Part shown: piece by piece, positions 44,745 through 55,511 of the stretch
Position numbering within the stretch: position 1 is the stretch's first letter
Layout of the letters: every line of letters begins with the position of its first letter
Source of the DNA: VFMC01 sp963791635
GTDB lineage: Bacteria > Actinomycetota > Acidimicrobiia > Acidimicrobiales > Ilumatobacteraceae
Assembly: GCA_963791635.1 (NCBI GenBank)
Contig: CAWBTC010000005.1
Location: forward strand, 992,001 to 1,056,000
DNA length: 64,000 nt
Reading direction: 5' to 3'
Translations under genes and position numbers: made by a program
The notes under the pieces: generated by a model
What the model saw: the letters and a program-made list of their open reading frames with translations, nothing else
What the model was told of the DNA's origin: nothing
Databases searched by the model: none

Positions 44745-45581
44745 TCACACGACCTTCACACCGTCGAGACCCTCCTCGGGCTCGGGGATCTTCGGGTCGA
44801 GGCGCTCGAGCGTGACCCGCAGGATCTCCCCCACCGCCATGTTCCGCTTCGAGTTGCTGTCGGCCGGCACCACGAACCACGGAGCGTCCTTCGTCGACGT
44901 CTCGCGGATCGCGTCCTGGTACGCCTCCTGGAACTGCGGCCACAGCGCACGGTCGTCGAGGTCGCCGACGCGGAACTTCCAACGCTTCTCCGGATCGTCG
45001 AGGCGCTCCTGGAAACGGCGGGCCTGTTCGTCCTTGGACACGTGCAGGAACACCTTCACCACCGTGGTGCCCTCGTCGGTGAGGAGCTGTTCGAAGTTGC
45101 GGATGTGCTCGTAGCGCCGCTTCCACACCGGCTCGGGCACGAAGCTCTTCACCCGTACCACCAGCACGTCTTCGTAGTGGCTGCGGTTGAACACCACGAT
45201 CTCGCCGTCACGCGGGCACACCTGGTGCACCCGCCACAGGTAGTCGTGCTGGGCCTCGGGACCCGCTGGCGCCTTGAAGCTCTCCACCCGGATGCCCGCC
45301 GGGTTCAGCCCGGTGAGCACGTTTCGGATCGTTCCGTCCTTGCCTGCGGCGTCCATGGCCTGCACCACGAGCACGACACTGCGCTTCGACTCGGCGTACA
45401 GGCGCTGTTGGAGCACGTCGATCCGATCTCGTGTCTCGGCCAGCCGGGCGATCGCCTCGTCCTTGGTCATCCCGAAGTCGTCGTCGGTGGCCAGTTTCGC
45501 GAGATGGAGCTCGCTGGACGGCGTGACCCGCAGCCCCTCGATCAGATCGTCGAGACGAGAGTCTTTGCTGTTGCCGGCCAT
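44745..45581 (-). CDS. ppk2: Polyphosphate kinase 2 family protein
   Basis: 278 residues. Walker A-like MDAAGKDG is at 76-83, with LVVQA before it, then IVVFNRSHYEDVLVVRV near 135 (the Walker B and lid region) and KVFLHVSKDEQARRFQ near 170-185. This is the short one-domain PPK2, which transfers phosphate between polyphosphate and nucleoside mono- or diphosphates. It lies 54 bp downstream of the molybdenum hydroxylase gene cluster and 10 bp from the small DUF5522-like gene, in the same direction. Confidence 0.9.
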   Translation of the reverse strand: MAGNSKDSRLDDLIEGLRVTPSSELHLAKLATDDDFGMTKDEAIARLAETRDRIDVLQQRLYAESKRSVVLVVQAMDAAGKDGTIRNVLTGLNPAGIRVESFKAPAGPEAQHDYLWRVHQVCPRDGEIVVFNRSHYEDVLVVRVKSFVPEPVWKRRYEHIRNFEQLLTDEGTTVVKVFLHVSKDEQARRFQERLDDPEKRWKFRVGDLDDRALWPQFQEAYQDAIRETSTKDAPWFVVPADSNSKRNMAVGEILRVTLERLDPKIPEPEEGLDGVKVV

Positions 45582-45591
45582 GGGACCGAAC

Positions 45592-45831
45592 CTAGTCCTG
45601 ACACGCCCCCAGGTAGGGACAGTGCCGGCACCCCGCGTCGCAGCACGAGCCCCGTTGCGCGAGGTAGGCAGCGGTGAAGACCTGGTAGCCGCTCACCGGG
45701 TCGCGGTAGCTGGGCGACCCCTCGACGACCGCATCTGCATGACGAGCCATCACCTCGGCGAATCCGACGCTGGTGGATGCGAGGCGATGCGGATGCGGCA
45801 GGTCGACATGGTCAGGACGCATCGCCGGCAC
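45592..45831 (-). CDS. DUF5522-like small protein
   Basis: 79 residues. The C-terminal half SYRDPVSGYQVFTAAYLAQR followed by GSCCDAGCRHCPY is characteristic of the DUF5522 family, with the Cys cluster likely binding a metal. Function of the family is unknown. It directly precedes ppk2 and diverges from the oligopeptide-binding protein gene. Confidence 0.75.
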   Translation of the reverse strand: MPAMRPDHVDLPHPHRLASTSVGFAEVMARHADAVVEGSPSYRDPVSGYQVFTAAYLAQRGSCCDAGCRHCPYLGACQD

Positions 45832-45857
45832 CGTCAGAACCTACCCGTCGGAGCGTC

Positions 45858-45897
45858 GTCGACCGGGGTTCGGAGCGTGTCGACCCGGGTTCGGAGC
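45858..45897. repeat. Two 19-bp direct repeats, 21-bp period
   Basis: GTCGACCGGGGTTCGGAGC (45858-45876) and GTCGACCCGGGTTCGGAGC (45879-45897) differ at one base. The 21-bp period equals two helical turns, so bound protein would sit on the same face, about 50-90 bp upstream of the -35 box at 45946. Confidence 0.65.
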
Positions 45898-45945
45898 GGT
45901 CTGGACAGGCGTGTTCGCGATCGTCGGAGAACGCGTGCACGATCA

Positions 45946-45973
45946 TTGACACCCGCAGTCAGTTGGCTATGGT
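45946..45973 (+). promoter_or_regulatory. Promoter of the oligopeptide ABC operon
   Basis: TTGACA (45946-45951) is a perfect -35 box; a 16-bp spacer leads to TATGGT (45968-45973), a close -10 box. The initiation site would be near 45980, leaving a leader of about 85 nt before GTG 46064, which has AAGGGGGACCAGG as its ribosome site. Confidence 0.65.
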
Positions 45974-46063
45974 GGGCGAACCGGCATGTGATGGGGGTCA
46001 CACAAACCGACGCCGAACAGATCAATGCCGGGCTGTCATATTTTCAGACCAAGGGGGACCAGG

Positions 46064-47899
46064 GTGACATCAAGCCGTTCAACCCGCCGCCGACCGGGAC
46101 GCCTGCTCGCAGTAGCAGTCGTCACGATCGGGCTGGTGGCAGGAGCCTGTAGCAAGAAAGACGACGAGTCGACCTCGGAGCCCGACACGACCGAAGCCAC
46201 GGATGCCACCGAGGCCCCCGACGCAACGGAGGCGCCCGACGCCACCGACGCGCCGGATGCCACCGACGCAGCGCCGGAAACCACCGAGGCAGCCGCCCCG
46301 GCCAAGGACCCGGTGTACGGCGGCACGCTCGTCGTGAGTGGCGAGGCCGAAGCGACGAACCCGTGGACGCCGGCAGCGATGCAATGCGACTCGTACTGCC
46401 AGCAGCGCGCCCGCACGTTCTACGACCCGCTGATCGCGCGCAACTCCGAGAACGAACTCGTCGGAGTGCTCGTCGACACGTGGGAGTCCAACGACGACTA
46501 CACCGAGTGGACGTTCACCCTTCGTGAGGGGATCAAGTTCCATGACGGCACCGATCTCGACGCTGCCGCAGTCGTGAAGAACCTGCAGGCAGCCGGTACC
46601 GGCCTGCTGCTCGCCGCAGCGATCACCGACTACGGCAAGAACGCCGACGGCACGCTCGCGATCGAAGAGACCGGGCCGTTGACGTTCACGATCAAGACCG
46701 GAAAGAGCGGCGATCTGAGCCAGCCCCGCCCATGGCCGAGTCTGCCTGCCACGTTGGTCGGCCAGCTCGGCCTGATCGCGTCGCCGGCATGGCTCGACGC
46801 CGTTACGGCAGGCACCGGCGACCCGACCATGGCGGTCGGCACCGGCCCGTTCATCGTCGAGAGCTACGCCCCGCGTGAGAAGCTCGTCGTGACGCGCAAC
46901 GAGAACTACTGGATGAAGGACGCGGCCGGCAATCAACTGCCCTACCTCGATTCGGTCGAGTTCCGGGTGATCGAGGACAGCGAGACGGCTGCCGAGGCGC
47001 TGCAGAGCGGTGACATCGACATCTTCTCCACCTCGGCCGCGATCGTGATCGAGGAGTTCCGCGGCCTCGCCGACGAGTTCCCGATGACCGAGCAGGACCG
47101 CTTCACCGAGACCAACTACATCCTGATCGACCTCGACAAGCCGGGTGCGTTGCAGGACAAGCGGGTCCGGTGCGCGCTCTTCAAGGCGATCGACCGTCAG
47201 GAGATGATCGATCTCACCGCTGGCGGCATCCTGCAGGTGGCGAACGGCCTGTTCTCGCCCGGCCAGGAGGGCTACCTCGAAGACAACGGCGTCGACACCG
47301 GCCAGGACATCGAAGGCGCACAGGCGCTCATCGACGAGTACGTCGCAGAGAACGGCGAAGTCACGGTGAAGTACGGCACCACCGTGTCGGCGATCAACGC
47401 CCAGACCGCCGAGCTGTTGAAGGGCTACTGGGACGCGATCGGTGTCACCACCGAGATCATCCAGGTACCGCAGGACCAATTCATCACCAAGGCGCTGTTC
47501 GGCGACCCCGACTTCTTCATGTTCGGTTGGCGCAACCACGCCGGCACCAACATCGACAGCCAGTACGTGTGGTGGCACTCGTCGGCGGCAGCGCCCGATG
47601 GCGGCCTCGCCCTCAACTTCGGTCGGGTCCGTGACCCGATCGTCGACGAGAACCTCGAGCTCGCACGCGGCGAGGTGGACGCGGACAAGCGGGCAGGGTA
47701 CGCCCAGGAAGTGAACAAGCAGATGGCTGGCGAGTGCTACCAGCTCGCTGGATCGTGGACCCTGTGGGGCACTCCTCACGATCCCGCAATCCAGGGCCTC
47801 GGCACGCTCGTGCTCCCCGACGGCAGCACCGCTGCTGACGGTGCCGGCTTCTCCGGCCAGTTCTACGTCCACGCCCTGTGGCTGGACGAAGCAGCCTGA
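46064..47899 (+). CDS. Lipoprotein solute-binding protein of a peptide ABC importer (family 5)
   Basis: 611 residues from GTG 46064 (the ribosome site lies just upstream). A basic N-terminus and LLAVAVVTIGLVAGAC give a lipoprotein signal with Cys29. A repetitive acidic spacer (TEAPDATEAPDATDAPDATD) links to the binding domain, which has the family-5 hallmarks: DPLIARNSENELVGVLVDTW, FTLREGIKFHDGTDLDAAAV, VRCALFKAIDRQEMIDLTAG. It would deliver di- or oligopeptides, or related solutes, to the permeases encoded downstream. Confidence 0.9.
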   Translation: MTSSRSTRRRPGRLLAVAVVTIGLVAGACSKKDDESTSEPDTTEATDATEAPDATEAPDATDAPDATDAAPETTEAAAPAKDPVYGGTLVVSGEAEATNPWTPAAMQCDSYCQQRARTFYDPLIARNSENELVGVLVDTWESNDDYTEWTFTLREGIKFHDGTDLDAAAVVKNLQAAGTGLLLAAAITDYGKNADGTLAIEETGPLTFTIKTGKSGDLSQPRPWPSLPATLVGQLGLIASPAWLDAVTAGTGDPTMAVGTGPFIVESYAPREKLVVTRNENYWMKDAAGNQLPYLDSVEFRVIEDSETAAEALQSGDIDIFSTSAAIVIEEFRGLADEFPMTEQDRFTETNYILIDLDKPGALQDKRVRCALFKAIDRQEMIDLTAGGILQVANGLFSPGQEGYLEDNGVDTGQDIEGAQALIDEYVAENGEVTVKYGTTVSAINAQTAELLKGYWDAIGVTTEIIQVPQDQFITKALFGDPDFFMFGWRNHAGTNIDSQYVWWHSSAAAPDGGLALNFGRVRDPIVDENLELARGEVDADKRAGYAQEVNKQMAGECYQLAGSWTLWGTPHDPAIQGLGTLVLPDGSTAADGAGFSGQFYVHALWLDEAA

Positions 47900-47952
47900 T
47901 CCTCACGGATCACGCTGCGACCTGAACACCGCAGTACACCATCACAGCGAAG

Positions 47953-47988
47953 ACCGGGTGGCGCATCTTCACGGGTGCGCCACCCGGT
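47953..47988 (+). terminator. Intercistronic hairpin after the solute-binding protein gene
   Basis: ACCGGGTGGCGCA (47953-47965) and TGCGCCACCCGGT (47976-47988) form a perfect 13-bp stem with a 10-nt loop. It lies 53 bp after the binding-protein stop and 63 bp before the first permease. Such hairpins stabilise the 3' end of the abundant binding-protein mRNA and limit read-through. Confidence 0.6.
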
Positions 47989-48050
47989 CCAGCTGAGGCC
48001 ACCGGGCCGACGTCTCATCCATCCATTCCCATCCGCTCCTGAGGTCTCGA

Positions 48051-49064
48051 GTGCGCTACTTCCTCCAGAAACTGGGGCAGTTCTCCATCGTGTTCTTCAT
48101 CGTCACCTTCGCTGTGATGATCTTGATGCGACTCGGCCTGAACGCGCCCGGCGACCCCGCCCGAACGTTGCTCGGCGGGACCGCCGACCAGAACCTGATC
48201 GACGCGACGACCGACAAGTACCGGCTCGACAGCAACTACTTCGTCCAGTACTTCTTCTGGCTGAAGAACATGGTCACCGGAGACATGGGTTTCAGCGTTC
48301 CGAACTCGCTGCCCGTGTCGTCGCTGATCAAGACCCGTGTCATGACCACCCTGCTCCTCGGCGTGTATGCGATCTCGTGGGGCGTCATCATCGCCGTGCC
48401 GTTCGCGGTGCGCCAGGCATACAAGCGTGACAGCTGGTTCGACAAGCTCGGCAGCGGCGCCTCGTTCGCCTTCGTGTCGGCTCCGGCCATCGTGCTCGCG
48501 CCGATCCTCACGTTGCTCCTGATCAAGGAGAACACGATCAGCCTCCCCGGTCCGCTCAGCGACTACCAGATCAACTTCGGTGGTTGGTTCCCGCGCATCG
48601 GCGACAAGGTGTACCCGTGGCAGGACCTCGGCCAGCACTTCAAGAACTTCTTCGTCCCGACGCTGGTACTCACGCTGCCGATCGCAGCAGTATTCAGCCG
48701 CCTCCTGCGTGGCGACATGGTGATGACCCTGCAGGCCGACTTCGTCACCCTCGCGAGCGCCAAGGGCGTGTCGCCACGCCGCGTGCTCTGGGTGCACGCC
48801 CTCCGCAACTCACTCTTTTCGCTGCTCACGAGCATCGGTCTCCAGATCGGTGGCATCGTCGGCGGTGCGATCGTGGCCGAATCGTTCTTCGATCTCGACG
48901 GCATGGGCACCATGCTCGTCACCGCCATTCTGAGCAAGGACCTGTTCACCGTACAGAGTGCTGCGGCTCTCCTCGTCGCCAGCGTCGTCGTCGTCAACCT
49001 GATCGTCGACCTCCTGTACGCCGTGCTCGACCCACGCATCCGCCACGTCCGAGCGCTCGCTTAG
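48051..49064 (+). CDS. Peptide ABC permease (DppB/OppB type)
   Basis: 337 residues with about six membrane segments. The first (FSIVFFIVTFAVMILMRLGL) is followed by a large periplasmic loop containing GDPARTLLGGTADQNLID, the typical OppB N-terminal region. The EAA-like motif is in LASAKGVSPRRVLWVHALRN near 245, followed by GGAIVAESFFDLDGMG, a diagnostic end block. GTG 48051 is used as the start. Confidence 0.9.
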   Translation: MRYFLQKLGQFSIVFFIVTFAVMILMRLGLNAPGDPARTLLGGTADQNLIDATTDKYRLDSNYFVQYFFWLKNMVTGDMGFSVPNSLPVSSLIKTRVMTTLLLGVYAISWGVIIAVPFAVRQAYKRDSWFDKLGSGASFAFVSAPAIVLAPILTLLLIKENTISLPGPLSDYQINFGGWFPRIGDKVYPWQDLGQHFKNFFVPTLVLTLPIAAVFSRLLRGDMVMTLQADFVTLASAKGVSPRRVLWVHALRNSLFSLLTSIGLQIGGIVGGAIVAESFFDLDGMGTMLVTAILSKDLFTVQSAAALLVASVVVVNLIVDLLYAVLDPRIRHVRALA

Positions 49065-49083
49065 GGATCACGAGGAAACACTC

Positions 49084-50038
49084 ATGACCACCACCATCGC
49101 ACCGTCCGCCGCTCCGACCGAGCCAGTGGGCAACGTCATCGAGTCCGACCACCAGGATGCGCAAGCTCAAGTGGCCAGGACTCGGCATCGTCTTCGCAAT
49201 CGGCTTTCTCGCCACGCTCACCTTCTTGGCGATCTTCGCCGACTACCTGTCGTTCATCCCGTTACCCCGATGCCAAGATCCCCGGCGCCAACGGGCGACG
49301 CAGGTCGATACAACTGGGGACCCGGCTCGACCGCCTGGTTCGGCACCGACGGCGTCAGCAACGATGTGTTCGCCAAGACCATCTACGGTGCTCGCACCTC
49401 GCTGCAGGTCGGCGTGTTCGCCACCGTGTTCGGCATCGTCGGTCGGCGGCACCCTCGGTGTGATCGCCGGCTACTTCCGCGGTTGGGTCGACCGAGTGGT
49501 GATGATCCTCACCGACTGCCTCCTCGCCCTCCCGGCGCTGTTGCTCGCGATCATCCTGGTGAACCGCCTCGACGACTACAAGGACGACACGGAGTGGCTC
49601 GGCTGGCTGAGCCGCAAGTGGCAGATCGTGTTCACCCTGGGCATCCTCGCCACGGCACCACTCGCCCGCATCGTGCGAGCCCAGACGCTCTCGCTGCGCG
49701 AACGCGAGTTCGTGCTCGCCGCCCGCAGCCTCGGTGCCAAACCGGGCCGCGTGATGTTCCGAGAGATCCTGCCGAACCTGATCCCGGCCATCCTCACCGT
49801 CGCCTTCACCGGCTCGTCGCATCCTCATCGCCGCCGAGGGCGCACTCGCCTTCCTCGGCCTCGGCGTGGAGGTGGGCACGCCCACCTGGGGCAAGCTCAT
49901 CGACGAGAACCGGAACAAGATCGACGAGTGCTGGTGGGCGACGATCTTCCCCTGCCTCATGCTGTTCCTCACGGTGCTGTCGTTCAACCTCATCGGCGAT
50001 CGACTCAGCCGTCGCTTCGACATCCGGCAGGCTGGTGT

Positions 50039-50042
<4 letters not shown>
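49084..50042 (+). CDS. Peptide ABC permease (DppC/OppC type), several frame breaks
   Basis: Reconstructed across about five indels (near 49150, 49262, 49305, 49445 and 49820). The pieces in order are MTTTIAPSAAPTEPVGN, then RKLKWPGLGIVFAIGFLATL as the first membrane segment, YPDAKIPGANG, NWGPGSTAWFGTDG, GGTLGVIAGYFRGWVDRVVM, LAARSLGAKPGRVMFREILP (EAA motif) and LIAAEGALAFLGLGVEVGTP, ending DIRQAGV. Each piece fits the OppC family in order, so the gene is probably intact in the organism. Its stop overlaps the ATPase ATG at 50039 (ATGA). Confidence 0.8.
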
Positions 50043-51128
<1,086 letters not shown>

Positions 51129-51129
<1 letters not shown>

Positions 51130-52150
51130 TGGCCGGTACCGGCAAGGCGCATCTGCGCGACTCCGCCGACGTGCTGCTGCGGGTCGAGGACCTCGTCGTC
51201 GAGTTCCCCGTCGGCCGCACCGGCCTGAAGGTGAACGCGGTCAGCGGCATCAGCTTCGACGTGCTGCAGGGCGAGACCCTCGGCCTCGTGGGCGAGATCG
51301 GGCTGCGGCAAGAGCACCACCGGCCGGGCGATCATGCAGCTGCCCCGCCCCACCAGCGGGTCGGTGCAGTTCGAGGGCAAGGAGCTCACCGTCGATGCAC
51401 GGCGACGCGATGCGCGAGGCGCGCACGCGGATGCAGATGATCTTCCAGGACCCGATCTCGTCGCTCAACCCGCGCCGCAAGGTCCGCGACATCGTGATGG
51501 AGCCGCTCACCATCTGGAAGCGCGGCACCGAGGCCGAGCGCTCTGCCAAGGTCGACGAGATCCTCGAAGAAGTGGGCATCGACCCCGCAGCGCGCCGGCC
51601 GAGAGCCAGCCCCACCAGTTCTCCGGCGGCCAGTGCCAGCGCATCTCGATCGCCCGCTCGCTGGTGCTCGACCCGACGCTGATCATCTGCGACGAGCCGG
51701 TGAGCGCGCTCGACGTGAGCGTGCAGGCCCAGGTGCTCAACCTGCTCGAGGACCTGAAGGCCAAGTACGGCCTGACCCTGATCTTCATCGCCCACGACCT
51801 CGCTGTGGTGAAGAACATCAGCGACCGCGTGGCCGTGATGTACCTCGGCAAGATCTGCGAGGTCGCTCCGTCGGACGAGCTGTACGCGAACCCGGCGCAC
51901 CACTACACAACGGTGCTGCTGAACTCGATCCCGGTGCCGGATCCCGAGGTCGCGGTCACCAAGACTGCGATCGAAGGCGAGCCGCCGTCACCGGTGCTCC
52001 CGCCGCCCGGGTGCCGGTTCAACCCTCGCTGCCCGGCGGCGCACGACATCTGCCGCAGCGAGGAGCCGCAGCTGCGGGCCGTCGGCGACGGGTCACTTCG
52101 TCGCCTGCCACTTCCCCACCGCTACACCGGTCGAGCTCACCACCCGCTGA
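51129..52150 (+). CDS. Peptide ABC ATPase 2 (DppF/OppF type), frame breaks
   Basis: The start follows a strong AGGAGG site. Walker A is spoiled by one extra base near 51297: deletion restores GESGCGKST and GRAIMQL. Other breaks fall near 51395, 51600 and 52090. The rest reads QLPRPTSGSVQFEGKELT, MIFQDPISSLNPRRKVRDIV, FSGGQCQRISIARSLVLDPT (signature) and LIICDEPVSALDVSVQ (Walker B), ending in CRFNPRCPAAHDIC and HFVACHFPTATPVELTTR. This is the last gene of the peptide importer operon. Confidence 0.82.
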
Positions 52151-52159
52151 GCATCAGAT

Positions 52160-52200
52160 CCGTGAGCCACACCCGCTGCATGTGCGGGTTTGGCTCACGG
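52160..52200. terminator. Long stem-loop between convergent genes
   Basis: Two 17-nt arms pair at 16 of 17 positions (CCGTGAGCCACACCCGC and GCGGGTTTGGCTCACGG) around a 7-nt loop. It starts 10 bp after the importer operon's last stop and ends 9 bp before the convergent enoyl-CoA hydratase stop. Confidence 0.75.
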
Positions 52201-52208
52201 ACGGTTCG

Positions 52209-53028
52209 TCAGCTGTTGGTGTACTCGGGCGGGCGTCGCTCGAGGAATGCAGTCATCGCCTCGCGGTGATCGGCGGTCGCCGCTGGCCATGATCTGCTGA
52301 CGGTTCTCCAGGTCGATCGCGGCCTGCATCCCCGGAATCTCGAGCGCACTCCACATGCCTTCCTTGGTGAGGGCCACACCGAACGGGGAGTTGAGCATGA
52401 TCTGCTCGGCCTTGGCGTAGGCAGTGTCGAGCAGCGCATGGTCGTCGACGAGATCGACCACCAGCCCGATGCGGTAGGCCTCTTCGGCGTCGAACACCCG
52501 ACCGGTGAGCATCAGCTCCTGCGCACGGGCTGCACCGATCAACCGTGGCAGCAGCCAGCTGGTGCCGATGTCGCATGCCGACAGGCCGATGCGGATGAAC
52601 GCCGCGTTGAACTTCGCCGAGCGGGCTGCGAGGCGCACGTCGCTGCCCGAGCACCAGGGCGAATCCGCCACCGGCGGCAGGGCCGTTGACCGCGGCGATG
52701 ACCGGCTGGGGCAGCGACCGCAGGTGCGGGATCAGGGAGGCGATGTGCTTCTGCGTTGCGAATCCGGTCTGCGTTCGGCCCAATGCCGGCAGTGTTCGGC
52801 GTCGTGCCGTATCCACCGAGATCGAGGCCGGCGCAGAAGCCTCGGCCGGCGCCGGTGAGCACGACCACGCGCACCGTCTGGGTCGATCGCGATCGCATCG
52901 AGGTGCTCGTGCAGCGACTGGACCAGCTCGCCGGTCATCGCGTTCAACTTGTCGGGGCGGTTCAGCGTCAGCTGCGCGAGTCCCGGTCGGGGTTCGGATC
53001 GGACGACGGGACCTGACGCATCACTCAT
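52209..53028 (-). CDS. Enoyl-CoA hydratase/isomerase family protein, frame breaks
   Basis: Reconstructed from ATG 53028 across about four indels (near 52890, 52800, 52640 and 52285). The pieces are GLAQLTLNRPDKLNAMTGEL, VRVVVLTGAGRGFCAGLDLG (oxyanion loop), HLRSLPQPVIAAVNGPAAGG followed by GFALVLG (second oxyanion/catalytic region), FIRIGLSACDIGTSWLLPRL and LTKEGMWSALEIPGMQAAID, ending EAMTAFLERRPPEYTNS. This is the crotonase fold, about 272 residues. The exact acyl substrate cannot be told from the sequence. Confidence 0.8.
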
Positions 53029-53105
53029 CCCGTCATCGTTGCCGATCGTGCCACCGTTGCCCGAAGGGGAACGAGCGCGACAACCTCGCCACCAACCGAC
53101 CCACA

Positions 53106-53348
53106 CGTTCTGGTCGCGCAGACCCACGACTACCGCAAGAAGTCGCGACCAGAACGCTGCGACAAGCCGCGCCCGGGCCAGGCCGCGCATCCGCGCCACC
53201 ACACCGACCGAAACGTTCTGGTCGCGCAGACCCACGACTTTCGCAACAAGTCGCGACCAGAACGCTGCGACACGCCACGCCCGAGCACCGACCGTAACGC
53301 TCTGGTCGCGCAAACCCACGGCTACCGCAACAAGTCGCGACCAGAACG
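53106..53348. repeat. Three copies of a 51-bp inverted-repeat (hairpin) unit
   Basis: Units at 53106-53156, 53214-53264 and 53298-53348 each have 13-bp arms (CGTTCTGGTCGCG / CGCGACCAGAACG, one mismatch in the third unit's left arm) around a 25-nt loop conserved in all three (CAGACCCACGACTACCGCAA in type). Sequence similarity extends further on both sides (CCGACC before, CTGCGACA-GCC after). Spacing is 108 and 84 bp. The array fills the 365-bp gap between the hydratase and glycosylase genes. Confidence 0.85.
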
Positions 53349-53393
53349 TCGCAGCCTCGCGTCGCACCTCGCGGCTACGTTCGGCTCGTGCAC

Positions 53394-54300
53394 ATGTTGC
53401 TGGCACCCCCGGATTCCATCGATGACCTCCGCCTCCCGGAGCGGCACACGCTTGCCCCGCTCCGCAACGGACGGTGGGACCCCACCACCCGGCTCGATGC
53501 GGGCGAGCTCTGGCGGGCCACGCTCACGCCCGACGGACCCGGCACGCTGCGCCTCGACTGGCGTGACGGCACCCTGCGCACGTCCACCTGGGGACCGGGC
53601 GGCGACTGGCTGCTGACACGGGTGCCCGGGCTCGTGGGCGACCTCGACCGACCGGTGGTGTTCGTCGACCCGCCTCGGGCGCTCGCGCGAGGCCCAGCGC
53701 AACCATCCCGGGTTGCGTCTCGGCGCCAGCGGCACGTTGTACCACGACCTGTTGCCCACGATCCTCGCCCAGCGCATCACCGCCGGGGAGGCCGTGCGTC
53801 AGTGGCGACGACTCTGTCTCGAGCTCGGCGAACGCGCACCGGGCCCGCACCCTGATCTTCGGCTGCCGCCCGAACCCGACCGCCTCGCCGCGACGCCCTC
53901 GTGGTGGTTCCATCCGCTCGGCATCGAGCGGAAACGGGCCGAGCCGCTCCGCACGGTCGCCAAGCACGCCGCGCATCTCTGGGAGTGGAGCGCACTGTCG
54001 ACGGCCGAGATCGCCAGTCGACTCGTGTTGCTGCCCGGCATCGGCGAGTGGACGATCGGCATCGTGCTCGGCACGTCCTTCGGTGAACCCGATGCACTCC
54101 CGGTGGGCGACTTCCACGTCAAGAACACCATCGCGTGGGCCCTCGCGGGCGAGCCGAGGGGCTCCGACGAACGCATGCTCGAACTGCTCGAACCATTCCG
54201 TGGCCAGCGAGGACGCGTGGTCAGGCTGCTGGCACTCGACGGCAACGGTGCGCCGAAGTTCGGCCCGAGGCAACGCGTCCTCCCGATGCACCGGTGGTAG
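53394..54300 (+). CDS. DNA-3-methyladenine glycosylase-like (AlkA/HhH-GPD) protein, one frame break
   Basis: From ATG 53394 (GTG 6 bp upstream is possible), the N-terminal part is an AlkA-like beta domain (PLRNGRWDPTTRLDAGELWR). An indel near 53690 is followed by LRLGASGTLYHDLLPTILAQ, then VLLPGIGEWTIGIVLGTSFG with the helix-hairpin-helix, and ALPVGDFHVKN with the catalytic Asp. The enzyme would remove alkylated bases from DNA. About 301 residues, near the expected size. It follows the hairpin array and precedes the mannosyltransferase gene by 13 bp. Confidence 0.8.
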
Positions 54301-54313
54301 CTTCGGGCGGCCC

Positions 54314-55511
54314 ATGAGTACCGCCATCCACGGCAACGCCGAACTGCCCGCGCACTCCGAGGCGTCGCCGTGGCCGTCGTATCTGAAGCGTGCGGGCATC
54401 GCGTACGTGGCGTCGCGCCTGTGTGTGATCGCAGGCGCAGCGATCGTCGCCGCCCAGGAAGTGGCCGAGAAGAACCGCCTCGGCGAGGCTCGGCCGCGCG
54501 AACGCGGTCGGCCTGATCACCCAGGTGCTGACGTCGTGGGACGGTGCCTGGTACCTCCGCATCATCCGCGACTGGTACCCGACGTCGATCCCTGCCGACG
54601 TGACCTACAACGACCTCGAAGCGAGGGCTGCCTTCTTCCCGGTGTATCCGATGCTCGTGCGCACCTTCGACGTGGTCCTGCCGGGCGGCGACGTGTTCGC
54701 CAGCCTGTTCATCAACTTCGTGCTCGGTGCCGCCGCGATCTACCTCGTCGGCCTGATCGCCCGCGACCTGTTCGGAACACGCATCGCGTACCGATCGATG
54801 GTCCTGATGGCGTTCTTCCCGGGCAGCGTGGCGCTCAGCCTCACCTACTCCGAGGCGACCCTCATCACCGTCGCGGCGGGTTGTCTCCTGATGCTCCATC
54901 GCAAGCACTGGGTCGCGGCGGGCGTGCTGGCGGCGATCGGCTCGGGCACCCGGCCGAACGGGGTCGGGTTGATCGTCGCCTGTGCGGTCGCAGCCTTCCT
55001 CGCGATCAATGACGACCGTGACTGGAAGTCGCTGATCGCCCCGGTGCTCGCCCCGATCGGGTTCGTCTCGTTCCAGCTCTATCTCTATGACCGCACGGGT
55101 GAGTGGGCGTGGTTCCGCGTCCAGACCGAGGCGTGGGACGAGGGCACGAGCTTCGGCCTCACCGCTGTCAAGAACACCCTCGAGGCCTTCACCCGACCGC
55201 TGTCGTCGCCGACCGACACGCTCACCGCGGTGTCGGTGATGGCGATGATCGCCCTGCTGGCGGTGCTGTGGAAGCGTCGCCTGCCGTGGCCGATGGTCGC
55301 CTTCGCATTCGTGGTGCTGGCGTTGATGGTGCTGCCCAGCACGGTCACCGCGCGGCCTCGGTTCCTGTACACGGCGTTCCCGCTGTTCATCTCTGCAGCC
55401 GCCTGGTGGCCGGAAGAGCACGAGGAGGGCTGGGGTCTCACGATCGCGATGAGCGCCGCCGGCATCGTCGCGCTCACCGGGCTGTACGGCGTGCTCGGCG
55501 CCATTCCGTGA
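54314..55511 (+). CDS. PIG-V-like mannosyltransferase, one frame break
   Basis: A membrane protein of about 399 residues. The N-terminus (SPWPSYLKRAGIAYVASRLC) is followed, after a break near 54500, by LTSWDGAWYLRIIRDWYP with the acidic loop residues typical of the PIG-V / GT-C fold, and by eight or more membrane segments (FINFVLGAAAIYLVGLIARD, VLMAFFPGSVALSLTYSE). It is a polyprenyl-phosphate-mannose-dependent mannosyltransferase by family. It overlaps the following AftD-like gene (GTGA), so the two are coupled. Confidence 0.75.

Noticed and set aside
46079..47872. Long minus-strand frame of 597 codons opposite the solute-binding protein gene
   Set aside because: It is antisense to a well-supported lipoprotein gene, has Arg/Gly-rich composition and no recognisable motif; it results from high-GC codon bias.
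52949..53425. Open reading frame in the hairpin array giving repeating FWSR-type peptides
   Set aside because: The peptides follow from the DNA repeat itself; both strands give similar repeating readings, and there is no ribosome site or known domain.
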